Assembly (NCBI GenBank): GCA_021826315.1
Contig: JAKAZZ010000002.1
Coordinates: forward strand, 26,400 to 90,399
Reading direction: 5' to 3'
Source of the DNA: Actinomycetes bacterium
Lineage (GTDB): Bacteria > Actinomycetota > Acidimicrobiia > Acidimicrobiales > Acidimicrobiaceae
DNA: 64,000 nucleotides
Of the stretch, positions 44,380 to 52,864 are shown in pieces. Under the pieces are notes generated by a model. It searched no databases. It saw nothing but the letters and a program-made list of their open reading frames with translations, and had not been told where the DNA came from. The stretch's first letter is position 1. Each line of letters begins with the position of its first letter. The position numbers were made by a program, and so were the translations under genes.

Positions 44380-45482
44380 CCAGTTTGAATGTATTGGCCA
44401 CAGTTGTAAATAACACCAAATTCTTGTGGTATACGAGTCGTGCGACTGGTGTCATCGCTCTCGTTCTCCTCGGGATCGTTTTGACTCTGGGAATCTTGAC
44501 GGCATCTAAGAGTACTCCACTTGGTATCGGCAAATTTATTGGCCCTGACCTTCATCGGCGACTCTCGATATCAACTCTCGTCTTCCTAGTAGCTCACATC
44601 ATTTCGGCGATTCTCGACCCTTTCGTGACAGTTGGCCTTGGCGCTGCAGTAATTCCATTTGCAGCCAAATACCGTCCTCTATGGGTCGGACTCGGTACGG
44701 TATCGTTTGATCTCCTACTCGTGATTGTTGCGACGTCAGTTGTACGCCACAAGTTCAATCATGGAGTTTGGAAGAAGATCCACTATCTAAGCTGGGTTGT
44801 TGTTAGCCTCGTTCTCTTCCATGCTCTTGGGACCGGCAGTGACGCGCACATTAAATTAGTAGAGGGGATCTATGTTGCCTTCGTTCTTGTAATGGGTGGA
44901 GCTGGCCTATATCGCGCCTATCGTGAGTTCGGCCTAGATAAGAGTCGGAAGGTCATCGCTAGCGCTTCTCTAGTTGTAGTTCCTGTAGCTCTACTTGGGT
45001 GGGCTGTCAATGGACCTTTGAAGGCAGGTTGGGCGAAGTCCGCAACGGGTTATTCGATCTTTCCGACTACCACTATTGCAGTTGCCTCCGGAACTTCGAC
45101 AAAGACGGCGACTTCGAGTCAAGTTTCGAGCGGCCCAGCGGTCGTTCTTCCAGTGACCAACGCCGCAATTTCGGGGACGATGACCCAAACTCAGACCAAT
45201 AGTGGTGTTGTTGTCCTTGTTCTCCGAGGCTCGGTAGCAAACTCAGTTGATTACGTTGAGGTTCAGTTGAATGGTGTCGTACAAGAAGGTGCGCTCGCTC
45301 TTGAATCGAGCACCGCCTTCTTAGGGACTAAGACCACACCTAATACCTACACCGGTACTGTGACCCAGGCAAATGGCTCGTCCCTAACACTGTCCCTAAG
45401 AGGACCTAAAGGTACGGTCACGGCAAATCTAAATGTTTCTCTCTCTGGATCTTCCTTCTCCGGAACGATCTCGGCAAGCTGA
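44376..45482 (+). CDS. Ferric-reductase-like transmembrane protein with beta-rich tail
   Basis: 368 aa. The N-terminal two thirds hold about six helices of the ferric-reductase/YedZ type. Candidate haem-b His lie in DLHRRLSISTLVFLVAHIIS and WKKIHYLSWVVVSLVLFHALG. After a last helix (about 190-210) there is a linker and a C-terminal part of about 140 residues, very rich in Thr/Ser/Gly and beta-type repeats, probably outside the cell. No flavin or NAD domain is fused, unlike NOX/FRE enzymes. TTG start overlaps the apbE stop. It likely moves electrons across the membrane. Confidence 0.8.
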   Translation: MTSLNVLATVVNNTKFLWYTSRATGVIALVLLGIVLTLGILTASKSTPLGIGKFIGPDLHRRLSISTLVFLVAHIISAILDPFVTVGLGAAVIPFAAKYRPLWVGLGTVSFDLLLVIVATSVVRHKFNHGVWKKIHYLSWVVVSLVLFHALGTGSDAHIKLVEGIYVAFVLVMGGAGLYRAYREFGLDKSRKVIASASLVVVPVALLGWAVNGPLKAGWAKSATGYSIFPTTTIAVASGTSTKTATSSQVSSGPAVVLPVTNAAISGTMTQTQTNSGVVVLVLRGSVANSVDYVEVQLNGVVQEGALALESSTAFLGTKTTPNTYTGTVTQANGSSLTLSLRGPKGTVTANLNVSLSGSSFSGTISAS

Positions 45483-45530
45483 GAGATACGAAGTCTTAAT
45501 AGAAGTTATACAAGTAAGGAATGACTGAAG

Positions 45531-46898
45531 ATGACTGATAGTACTTCTACATCGATAATGGCGCCGTCTGGTGCGCGTCGAATTACGCTGGGATGGGACG
45601 CCAATTGGAAGACGTCGAATCCAGAGATCGCCTTTGCCGGTCATTCCCAGAGCCGAACACGCCTGAGCCTTGCGGAACATATCTCTAACTATGGTCGCAT
45701 TCCAACCGGGTTTACATACTCCTTAGTCTCTGATTCCTTGCGGGTTGCAAACCTAACAGGTCGCGGAGGAGCCAAGTTCCCCTTCTATAAAAAGCTTGCC
45801 GCCGTCTACGAGGCCGACCGCAAGAAGGGATGCTACATCGTCGCTAACGGCGCCGAATCTGAGCCACTCTCGATCAAAGACTCGATGCTTCTCAGGACCA
45901 ACCCTCACCTTGTAATAGATGGCCTCGTGATGATCGCCGAAGTCCTAGGAGCAAAAGGTGCATATATCTACGTCAAGGACAAGGAGGCCCACTCCGCAAT
46001 CAACGCAGCGCTAAGGGAGCGTAGGGAGAGAGGCTTCACCGAAGCTAAGGTCACTGTCGTCGATGCGCCAGCAACTTATGTTGCGGGTCAAGAGACGTCA
46101 GTTATCCGCCGTATCGAGAAAGGCCCCGCCCTTCCTAAGTTCTCGATTGAGCGTGTTGCAGTCGCTGGCGTCAAGGGTCAACCGACGCTTTTGTCGAACG
46201 TCGAGACCTTTGCACATTTAGGATTGATTCTCCGGTTTGGAGCTGATTGGTACAGGTCAGGAAGGTCCGGGTTCGACTCTGGAAGTCGCTTGGTAACGGT
46301 CTCGGGTTCGGTAGATCGCCCCGGCCTCTATGAGGTCAGCTCAGGTGTTGCCATAGGTGATATTCTTCGCGAGGCTAAAGCCCACTCGGTTCGAGCTGTC
46401 TTGGTGGGAGGTTACTTCGGAGGTTGGCTAAATGTCAGGGATGAGAATGACCTCAAATTGATCTACGACGACTCAACTTTGGGCGAAAAGAAGCTTTCTA
46501 TCGGTGCGGGAATTCTTGGAGTGCTTTCGAAGGAGACCTGTCCGGTCGTTGAGGCCGCGTCAATAGTGGATTACTTAGCCGAACAAAGTGCTGGCCAATG
46601 TGGGCCTTGCATCCATGGCCTCCCTGAAATTTCTACAGCCTTCGCACGAATCGCTCTCTCGTCCAACGTTGATAGGGGTATCACGGAGCTAAAGGCTGTA
46701 ATACCCTTAGTTGAGAGGCGTGGTGGATGTCAGCATCCAGATGGCGTCATCGCGCATGTGAGATCGACCGTCGCTGCATTTGGCGAGGAGATTAAGCTTC
46801 ACAAGGCCGGCAAATGCTCAGTCGCCTCTTCGAATCATCAGTCGATGCTCTTGCCCAAAAACGCACAGGGCAATTTGGCGGCTGCGAGTGGACGATGA
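45531..46898 (+). CDS. NuoF-like NADH-binding FMN/Fe-S protein
   Basis: 455 aa related to the 51-kDa subunit of complex I. FMN/NADH site: LTGRGGAKFPFYKK and NGAESEPLSIKDSMLL, then YVAGQETSVIRRIEKGP. An SLBB domain follows (GRSGFDSGSRLVTVSGSVDRPGLY). The C-terminal Fe-S region has SAGQCGPC and GGCQHPDG; the first Cys of the usual CxxCxxC...C set is Ala here. No nuoE or nuoG is present, so it is not part of complex I. It should pass electrons from NADH to the ferredoxin whose gene overlaps its stop (ATGA). Confidence 0.88.
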   Translation: MTDSTSTSIMAPSGARRITLGWDANWKTSNPEIAFAGHSQSRTRLSLAEHISNYGRIPTGFTYSLVSDSLRVANLTGRGGAKFPFYKKLAAVYEADRKKGCYIVANGAESEPLSIKDSMLLRTNPHLVIDGLVMIAEVLGAKGAYIYVKDKEAHSAINAALRERRERGFTEAKVTVVDAPATYVAGQETSVIRRIEKGPALPKFSIERVAVAGVKGQPTLLSNVETFAHLGLILRFGADWYRSGRSGFDSGSRLVTVSGSVDRPGLYEVSSGVAIGDILREAKAHSVRAVLVGGYFGGWLNVRDENDLKLIYDDSTLGEKKLSIGAGILGVLSKETCPVVEAASIVDYLAEQSAGQCGPCIHGLPEISTAFARIALSSNVDRGITELKAVIPLVERRGGCQHPDGVIAHVRSTVAAFGEEIKLHKAGKCSVASSNHQSMLLPKNAQGNLAAASGR

Positions 46899-47089
46899 AG
46901 ATTGTAATTGATCCGACGCGATGCCAAGGGCATGGTACCTGTGCCGCTCTTCTGGCTGAATACATAGAGATGGATAAGTGGCATTATCCAATTCTTAGTA
47001 AAAATCAATTGAAAGATAGCCATATGGAAGCGGCCAAGAAAGCGGTTCAACTTTGTCCTGAATTGGCAATCAAGATTGTAGAAGGTTAG
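46895..47089 (+). CDS. Small ferredoxin, 3Fe-4S type
   Basis: 64 aa. CQGHGTC near the N-terminus and LCPELAI near the C-terminus give three Cys, with His/Gly at the position of the fourth, the pattern of 3Fe-4S ferredoxins that serve P450s in Actinomycetota. Start is the ATG overlapping the NuoF-like stop. Likely electron partner of the NuoF-like protein. Confidence 0.88.
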   Translation: MKIVIDPTRCQGHGTCAALLAEYIEMDKWHYPILSKNQLKDSHMEAAKKAVQLCPELAIKIVEG

Positions 47090-48192
47090 CCGATCAGCCA
47101 TTTAGATTTTGATTTAGGATGAGAGGGTCTAGGGTCGATTTACCTGGCATGTTTTGGACGAAATGCCCCTGTATGTTTAGGCGTGGGGCGTACTTTTGGG
47201 ATAGAAGATCACGGCTATCCAATTTGGCCTCTTCGCGGCTGAATCGAAAATATTTCAAGCTTCCAATTTGGTTGTCAAGCTATAGCCAATGCTTGGTTTG
47301 GTTGGAAGGTTGATTGAATTGACAGGATTGTATCCGATCTTCCTTCTAAGTCGAGTGACATAGAAGCGAAGGAAGCCGTACTCGCTGACGAAGGCTCTTC
47401 TCCGGCGATTAATACCACCGACTCTCGTCATCGCAAAGTTGTAAGTTGAAATCTTCGAGCACATTACAGGCGTTGTGGTGCCGGCATCAACTGCTTCACG
47501 AACGAGGGTGACAGCAGTCAGTAAATCCTACTAGTAGAGACGCTCGAGAGACCAAGCGTCACTTCCTATCTCTGTAGTTGCTAGAAATTATTTATCTCGT
47601 GTTTTTGTCAAAAGCCGATACGAGCTTCAAGTCACAGTTGATACCTTTTCGAGCTAGCTCAACTTCTATACGCGTCCTATTTTGACACTCATCATCGAGC
47701 TCTAGGTGGTGCTCCAACCTAGAATATTCCTTGTCTCATAGTCTGAATCTAAGGTAGATCGCAACTTCTCTCACTATTCAGCTAGAGTGCCATTTGCCTT
47801 AACCCACCCACCAAGCTCGTCCTCTTTCATAGTGGAAGTTTCACCAACTGACTTGGTCCTACCGATTGGTTCACTTACTACCCTGACTCTGGATTTTTGT
47901 TCTGAGTAGTAGCTTGTAGAGAAACGTTTGCAACAATATCATCACTTCTTTGAGTCATTGCGATCCTGCCACACGTAGCAGTCCCGGAACTATTGAGCCC
48001 ATAGAGAGCCGCTGCAACCTTTTCCCGTACTTTCTCTGAATGTCCTTTCGGGACCATTCCATCTTCGCCCTCTTAGAAACAAAAATCAAGTTAGATGACA
48101 ACATTATCGGGCGAGAGGGTAGCGCTTACGATAATCGATCTTTCGACTAGATCAAAGTTCCATTAATAAGACCATAAATATTCTTGGAAGCA
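47090..48192. other. Long intergenic region, about 1.1 kb
   Basis: No supported gene. A 59-codon minus-strand frame at 47878-48057 and two others of similar size have no ribosome binding site or family resemblance. One TAGAATAT 8-mer occurs near 47720. It may be decayed DNA between the redox and kdp operons. Confidence 0.5.
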
Positions 48193-48211
48193 CATTAAGA
48201 AACCATTAAGA
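48161..48211 (+). promoter_or_regulatory. Tandem repeats upstream of kdp (KdpE site candidate)
   Basis: CATTAAGA occurs at 48193-48200 and 48204-48211, an 11-bp period. The related CATTAATA and CATAAATA lie at 48161-48168 and 48173-48180. OmpR-family regulators such as KdpE bind direct repeats with about this spacing. They lie 60-110 bp before the first kdp gene. Confidence 0.5.
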
Positions 48212-48273
48212 GCCAATTGTCCTTGGAATGGCCTGACCATATCCTTTTACTCACCAACATAAAAGGAGAAAAG

Positions 48274-48414
48274 ATGAGTGACCTTCTTGTGATACTCGCG
48301 ATTGCTTCGGTATCCGCAATGGCGCTGTACTTCATCAAATTCTGCGATTCAATCGTCGCTAACGAAAATCAAGAAATCGGTGAATTCGCAGTTGGAGGAG
48401 CAGATGAACGCTAA
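48274..48414 (+). CDS. Small membrane protein heading the kdp operon
   Basis: 46 aa with a single helix (about 3-22, DLLVILAIASVSAMALYFIKF) followed by CDSIVA and an acidic tail. AAAAGGAG precedes the ATG. Its last 11 bases overlap kdpF, and the kdpF ribosome binding site (GGAGGAG) is inside it. Similar short proteins precede kdp genes in other Actinomycetota as I recall; no function is established. Could be an extra KdpF-like accessory subunit. Confidence 0.7.
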   Translation: MSDLLVILAIASVSAMALYFIKFCDSIVANENQEIGEFAVGGADER

Positions 48415-48490
48415 TACATTCGGGGTAATTTTATCCATTGCAACTCTCGTATACCTAACGTACACAATCGTAAAGGCAGAGAAAATTTAA
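48404..48490 (+). CDS. kdpF: K+-transporting ATPase subunit KdpF
   Basis: 28-aa single-helix lipid-like stabiliser of the Kdp complex (LSIATLVYLTYTIVKAEKI). ATG after GGAGGAG at four bases. Its stop overlaps the kdpA start (TAATG). Confidence 0.85.
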   Translation: MNANTFGVILSIATLVYLTYTIVKAEKI

Positions 48491-50202
48491 TGAATGTTTT
48501 TGGAGGCTGGGGATTCCTAGCACTTATCGCACTCCTAGTAGTAACTGCTCCATTTCTAGGAAGATACATTGCCAGAGTCTTCAGTGACGAAGCTTTGGCC
48601 AAAGATACGCGTCTAAACCGCATTGAAGGTCGAATGCTAAAGACGATTGGAGTCGACCCAAAGGTAGAGCAATCTTGGAAGGCTTATGCTGCGTCAGTAG
48701 TCGCATTCTCGGCGGTCTCAGTCGTATTCTTATACGCCACCGAACGACTACAGGGCCACCTTCCACTAAACCCCACACACGTTGGAGCGGTATCACCGGC
48801 GCTAGCAATAAATACGGCTGTCTCTTTTGTAACCAATACAAACTGGCAAAATTACGCCGGTGAATCAACTATGACGATGTTGACACAGACAATTGGTTTA
48901 TCTGTGCAGAACTTCGTATCTGGCGCGGTGGGGCTATCGGTCGCCATTGCCCTTGTTCGGGGTCTATTGCGTAACAGATCTAATACCATAGGTAATTTCT
49001 GGGTGGATCTTGTTAGGTCTACAACCAGAATTCTGTTGCCATTGTCACTTATATTTGCAATAATCCTGATTGCACAAGGTGCTGTCGAAAATTTGACCTA
49101 TGTAAAGTGCATCACAACGATCGCTGATGGAAAGCAGTGCATACCTGGAGGACTCGTTGCAACCCAAGAGGCGATCAAGGAATTAGGTACCAATGGAGGA
49201 GGCTACTTCAACGCTAACTCCATCCACCCCTTCGAAAATCCAACTGCGCTTACGAACTTTGCTGAGATCTATGCACTCCTGGTCATTCCGTTCTCCCTCC
49301 CCTTTGCATTTGGGCGTTTGACAAAAAGAACGAGAGATGGAATAACAATCTTTACCACGATGATGGTGATCTGGATTGCAAGTTCCCTGTTGCTACTGCA
49401 CTTTGAAGTTGGAACCAATCAGCTAAACCTGGTAAAGAGCTCAAACATATCATCAGTAGCTACCGCGAAGGTACTGCCAGAGGGTCAAGATCTACGCATC
49501 TCTGCTACCTCTTGTGCCGTCTTCGCATCGTCGACAACGTCTACTTCAACAGGGGCTGTAAATTGCGCACTTGACTCAATCGAACCAGCAGCCGGAGGCG
49601 TCGCACTATTCAACATGATGCTTGGCGAGGTGAGTCCAGGAGGCGTGGGATCGGGCCTCTACGGGATACTGATCTTTGCAATACTGTCGGTATTCATAGC
49701 CGGCCTGATGGTAGGCAGGACTCCTGAATATCTGGGCAAAAAGATCCAAAGTGCGGAGATGAAACTAGTAGTGATCTACCTTCTCCTCTCGCCTGCTGCG
49801 ATAATGATATTTGCGGCAATCGCAGTCATATTGAAGACTGCCAAAGGCGCTGTTGGAAATCCTGGCTCCCAGGGCCTTTCTGAAATTATCTATTCGTATG
49901 TCTCAACTGGAAATAACAACGGGTCGGCCTTAGGTGGCCTCGCTGCGAATACCGACTTTTACAACGTAACGCAAGCGCTAAATATGGCAATTGGACGATT
50001 CGGTCTAATGATTCCAGTTCTTGCAATCGCCGGTGCGCTAGCAAAGAAGCAGACAGTTCCAGCAAGTTCTGGAACCTTCAACACAGACAAGCCGCTCTTT
50101 GCCGTCATTCTGGGAGGAACAATCATTCTCTTGGTAGGTCTTACCTACTTCCCAGTGTTGTCGCTCGGACCGATCATGTCCCACCTACAAAGCGCTCTAT
50201 AA
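48490..50202 (+). CDS. kdpA: K+-transporting ATPase subunit KdpA
   Basis: Channel-like K+ binding subunit of the P-type ATPase, 570 aa with about ten helices. Selectivity-filter segments: NTNWQNYAGE, GTNGGGYFNANS, and SNTD-like AANTDFYN near the C-terminus, plus GRTPEYLGKKI. It carries an insertion of about 25 residues around 330-360 (SATSCAVFASSTTSTST), probably an outer loop. Start overlaps kdpF. Confidence 0.97.
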   Translation: MNVFGGWGFLALIALLVVTAPFLGRYIARVFSDEALAKDTRLNRIEGRMLKTIGVDPKVEQSWKAYAASVVAFSAVSVVFLYATERLQGHLPLNPTHVGAVSPALAINTAVSFVTNTNWQNYAGESTMTMLTQTIGLSVQNFVSGAVGLSVAIALVRGLLRNRSNTIGNFWVDLVRSTTRILLPLSLIFAIILIAQGAVENLTYVKCITTIADGKQCIPGGLVATQEAIKELGTNGGGYFNANSIHPFENPTALTNFAEIYALLVIPFSLPFAFGRLTKRTRDGITIFTTMMVIWIASSLLLLHFEVGTNQLNLVKSSNISSVATAKVLPEGQDLRISATSCAVFASSTTSTSTGAVNCALDSIEPAAGGVALFNMMLGEVSPGGVGSGLYGILIFAILSVFIAGLMVGRTPEYLGKKIQSAEMKLVVIYLLLSPAAIMIFAAIAVILKTAKGAVGNPGSQGLSEIIYSYVSTGNNNGSALGGLAANTDFYNVTQALNMAIGRFGLMIPVLAIAGALAKKQTVPASSGTFNTDKPLFAVILGGTIILLVGLTYFPVLSLGPIMSHLQSAL

Positions 50203-50218
50203 GAGAAGGATCATTTAG

Positions 50219-52291
50219 ATGGCAACTCCAAAAACTCAATCGAGTGGGGTTTTAGAGGGTCTCAAGGCGATTTTTGACCCCAAGGCTCTACCAGAAAACA
50301 TTCTTGAATCAATCAAAAAACTTGATCCACGAAGTCTCTGGCGTAACCCAGTTATGTTCGTTGTAGAGGTAGGTACGGTATTTACAACTATTGACTTCTT
50401 TGCCACCATTTCGAAGCAAACAAATAGTGATATCGTTTTTGCGATTTCAGTAATCGTCTGGCTCTTTGCGACTCTCATATTTGCCAACTTTGCAGAGGTG
50501 ACTGCAGAAAGGCGCGGTAAAGCACAGGCTGCGTCACTTAGAAGCGCCAGAACATCTCTTACGGCAAGGCGCATATCCGGAGATCTTATTGAAGAGGTTC
50601 CAGCTGAAGCTCTCGTCGTAGGAGATCGCTGCGCTGTTCGGGCCGGCGAGACAATTCCGTGCGACGGCGAGGTAGTCGAAGGTATTGCATCGGTCGACGA
50701 GTCGGCGATAACTGGTGAATCTGCTCCCGTTATTCGAGAGGCGGGTGGAGATCGATCTTCTGTCACAGGTGGCACAAAAGTTCTCTCAGACGAGATCGTC
50801 GTGGCCGTAACCCAAGAGCCTGGAAAGAGCTTTCTAGAGAAGATGATATCTCTCGTTGAAGGGGCCAACCGCCAAAAGACACCCAACGAAGTGGCGCTCA
50901 ATATACTCCTCTCCGGATTGACGATAATACTTTTGCTCTCGGTCGTGACTTTGCAACCATTTGCAATTTTCTCAAAGGCTCCACAGAGTATTGTTGTGCT
51001 TGTAGCACTCCTAGTCTGTCTCATTCCAACGACGATCGGCGCGCTGCTATCGGCGATTGGAATAGCCGGAATCGATCGGCTAGTAAAAAGAAATGTCCTC
51101 GCTACTTCAGGACGAGCGGTTGAAGCGGCTGGCGATTGCAGTACGTTGCTTTTGGACAAAACAGGGACGATAACCTACGGCAATAGACGAGCCGTTGCAC
51201 TCTATCCAGCATCTGGATACTCGGAAAAAGACCTTGCCATGGCAGCGCTAATCTCGAGCCTCTCCGATCAGACGCCTGAGGGAAGGTCAATAGTAGATCT
51301 AACAAGAGAGATCTTGGGAGAAAGTGCTGATCGAGAGATCGCATCTCTTGAAGATGTCATTGAGATTCCCTTTAGTGCCAATACGAGAATGAGTGGTGTT
51401 GACCTAAGAGATCGATCGCTTAGAAAAGGTGCCGGGGATTCAGTTGCGGCTTGGATTAGCTCTAGTGGCGGCGAAATGGACTCTATCTCAACTAGCAAAA
51501 TAACCGAAATTGCTTCGACTGGCGGAACCCCGTTAGTGGTAGCCGAAGTCGGAAAGAGCATAGGGGTAATTTACCTCAAGGATGTTGTAAAAGAAAAGAT
51601 CGCTGAACGTTTTGAAAGCCTTAGAGCGATGGGAATCCGAACAGTCATGGTGACTGGCGATAACCCAATTACAGCTGCTGCAATTGCCAAAGAGGCTGGA
51701 GTGGACGACTTTATAGCTCAAGCAACTCCTGAAGACAAACTACTCTACATCCGGAAAGAGCAGAGCGGGGGCTCCCTGGTAGCGATGACTGGGGATGGAA
51801 CAAACGACGCTCCAGCGCTCGCTCAGGCAGACGTCGGCGTAGCTATGAACTCTGGTACGCAAGCTGCAAAAGAAGCTGGAAACATGGTGGATCTTGATTC
51901 AGATCCTACCAAGTTGATTGAAATCGTCGAAATCGGTAAGCAGTTACTCATTACAAGGGGTTCATTGACTACGTTTTCGATCGCCAATGACATTGCCAAG
52001 TACTTTGCAATAATTCCAGCGATGTTTCAAAAGGTATTTCCGATTTTGAAGCCACTCAACGTCATGCACCTTACAAATGCTCACACGGCAATATTGGCAG
52101 CTGTTATCTTCAATGCTCTCATCATCATAGCCCTTGTGCCTCTAGCTCTAAGAGGAGTGAAGTTCCGCGCTAGTTCAGCATCTTCTGTTCTCCGGCGAAA
52201 CATAACCGTGTACGGCCTTGGTGGAGTTTTGTTGCCATTTGTAGGCATAAAGGCGATCGATCTAGTCCTAACTCTGATTGGAGTAAAATAA
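50219..52291 (+). CDS. kdpB: K+-transporting ATPase subunit KdpB
   Basis: Energy-coupling P-type ATPase subunit, 690 aa. Phosphorylation site DKTGT with Asp313, actuator motif SAITGESAPV, and MTGDGTNDAPALAQADVGVAM in the P domain are intact. The membrane part has about seven helices, including the LIPTTIGALLSAIG segment. It follows kdpA by 16 bp and runs straight into kdpC. Confidence 0.98.
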   Translation: MATPKTQSSGVLEGLKAIFDPKALPENILESIKKLDPRSLWRNPVMFVVEVGTVFTTIDFFATISKQTNSDIVFAISVIVWLFATLIFANFAEVTAERRGKAQAASLRSARTSLTARRISGDLIEEVPAEALVVGDRCAVRAGETIPCDGEVVEGIASVDESAITGESAPVIREAGGDRSSVTGGTKVLSDEIVVAVTQEPGKSFLEKMISLVEGANRQKTPNEVALNILLSGLTIILLLSVVTLQPFAIFSKAPQSIVVLVALLVCLIPTTIGALLSAIGIAGIDRLVKRNVLATSGRAVEAAGDCSTLLLDKTGTITYGNRRAVALYPASGYSEKDLAMAALISSLSDQTPEGRSIVDLTREILGESADREIASLEDVIEIPFSANTRMSGVDLRDRSLRKGAGDSVAAWISSSGGEMDSISTSKITEIASTGGTPLVVAEVGKSIGVIYLKDVVKEKIAERFESLRAMGIRTVMVTGDNPITAAAIAKEAGVDDFIAQATPEDKLLYIRKEQSGGSLVAMTGDGTNDAPALAQADVGVAMNSGTQAAKEAGNMVDLDSDPTKLIEIVEIGKQLLITRGSLTTFSIANDIAKYFAIIPAMFQKVFPILKPLNVMHLTNAHTAILAAVIFNALIIIALVPLALRGVKFRASSASSVLRRNITVYGLGGVLLPFVGIKAIDLVLTLIGVK

Positions 52292-52864
52292 GTGTTACGT
52301 CAATTCAAACCGGCAATCTATATCTTTATAGTGCTAACTCTAGGTGCAGGGGTCATCTATCCAGCGATCGGATACGTCATCGGACAGACCATCTTCAAAA
52401 ATCAAGCCAATGGTTCAATTGCCTATATGAATAAAACACCTGTAGGGTCGTACCTCTTGGGTCAAAGTTTTTCTGGAAATATTTGGTTCCAACCAAGACC
52501 ATCTGCAGTCGGATACGAGGGAAATGCTTCTGGGGCATCGAATTTAGCGCTTACTAACCCAAAGTTGATTCAAAACATCGAACAACTTGCCAATGATTAT
52601 CGAAGGCAAAATGGGCTACCAAAGACAACTTCAGTTCCAGCGGACGCAGTGACGGCCTCTGGGTCTGGATTGGATGCCGATATATCTGTCGCAAATGCAG
52701 AACTTCAAGCTCCGCGCGTCGCAAAGGCTCGTTCGATATCTCTAGCACGAGTACAATCCATGATCGACCGCGCTACGTCGACTTCACCGAGCTTTATATT
52801 CGGTACAAAAGTTGTAAATGTCGTGACTCTCAATTTGGAGCTAAAAGAGATGAAACTTCAATGA
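52292..52864 (+). CDS. kdpC: K+-transporting ATPase subunit KdpC
   Basis: 190 aa, one N-terminal helix (about 8-28) and an outer domain with GSYLLGQSF, WFQPRPSA and DAVTASGSGLDADISV. It raises ATP affinity and helps assembly. The GTG start follows the kdpB stop with no gap, and its stop overlaps the kdpD start (ATGA). Confidence 0.96.
   Translation: MLRQFKPAIYIFIVLTLGAGVIYPAIGYVIGQTIFKNQANGSIAYMNKTPVGSYLLGQSFSGNIWFQPRPSAVGYEGNASGASNLALTNPKLIQNIEQLANDYRRQNGLPKTTSVPADAVTASGSGLDADISVANAELQAPRVAKARSISLARVQSMIDRATSTSPSFIFGTKVVNVVTLNLELKEMKLQ

Noticed and set aside
47878..48057. 59-codon minus-strand open frame between the redox and kdp operons
   Set aside because: No ribosome binding site, no family resemblance, and the length is expected by chance in about 1 kb of non-coding DNA.
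48050..48273. Cyclic-di-AMP (ydaO) riboswitch before kdp
   Set aside because: The conserved ydaO sequence blocks are not present; only direct repeats were found.
50236..51159. 307-codon minus-strand frame inside kdpB
   Set aside because: Antisense shadow of a clear P-type ATPase; sequence is Ser/Thr/Arg-rich without domains.
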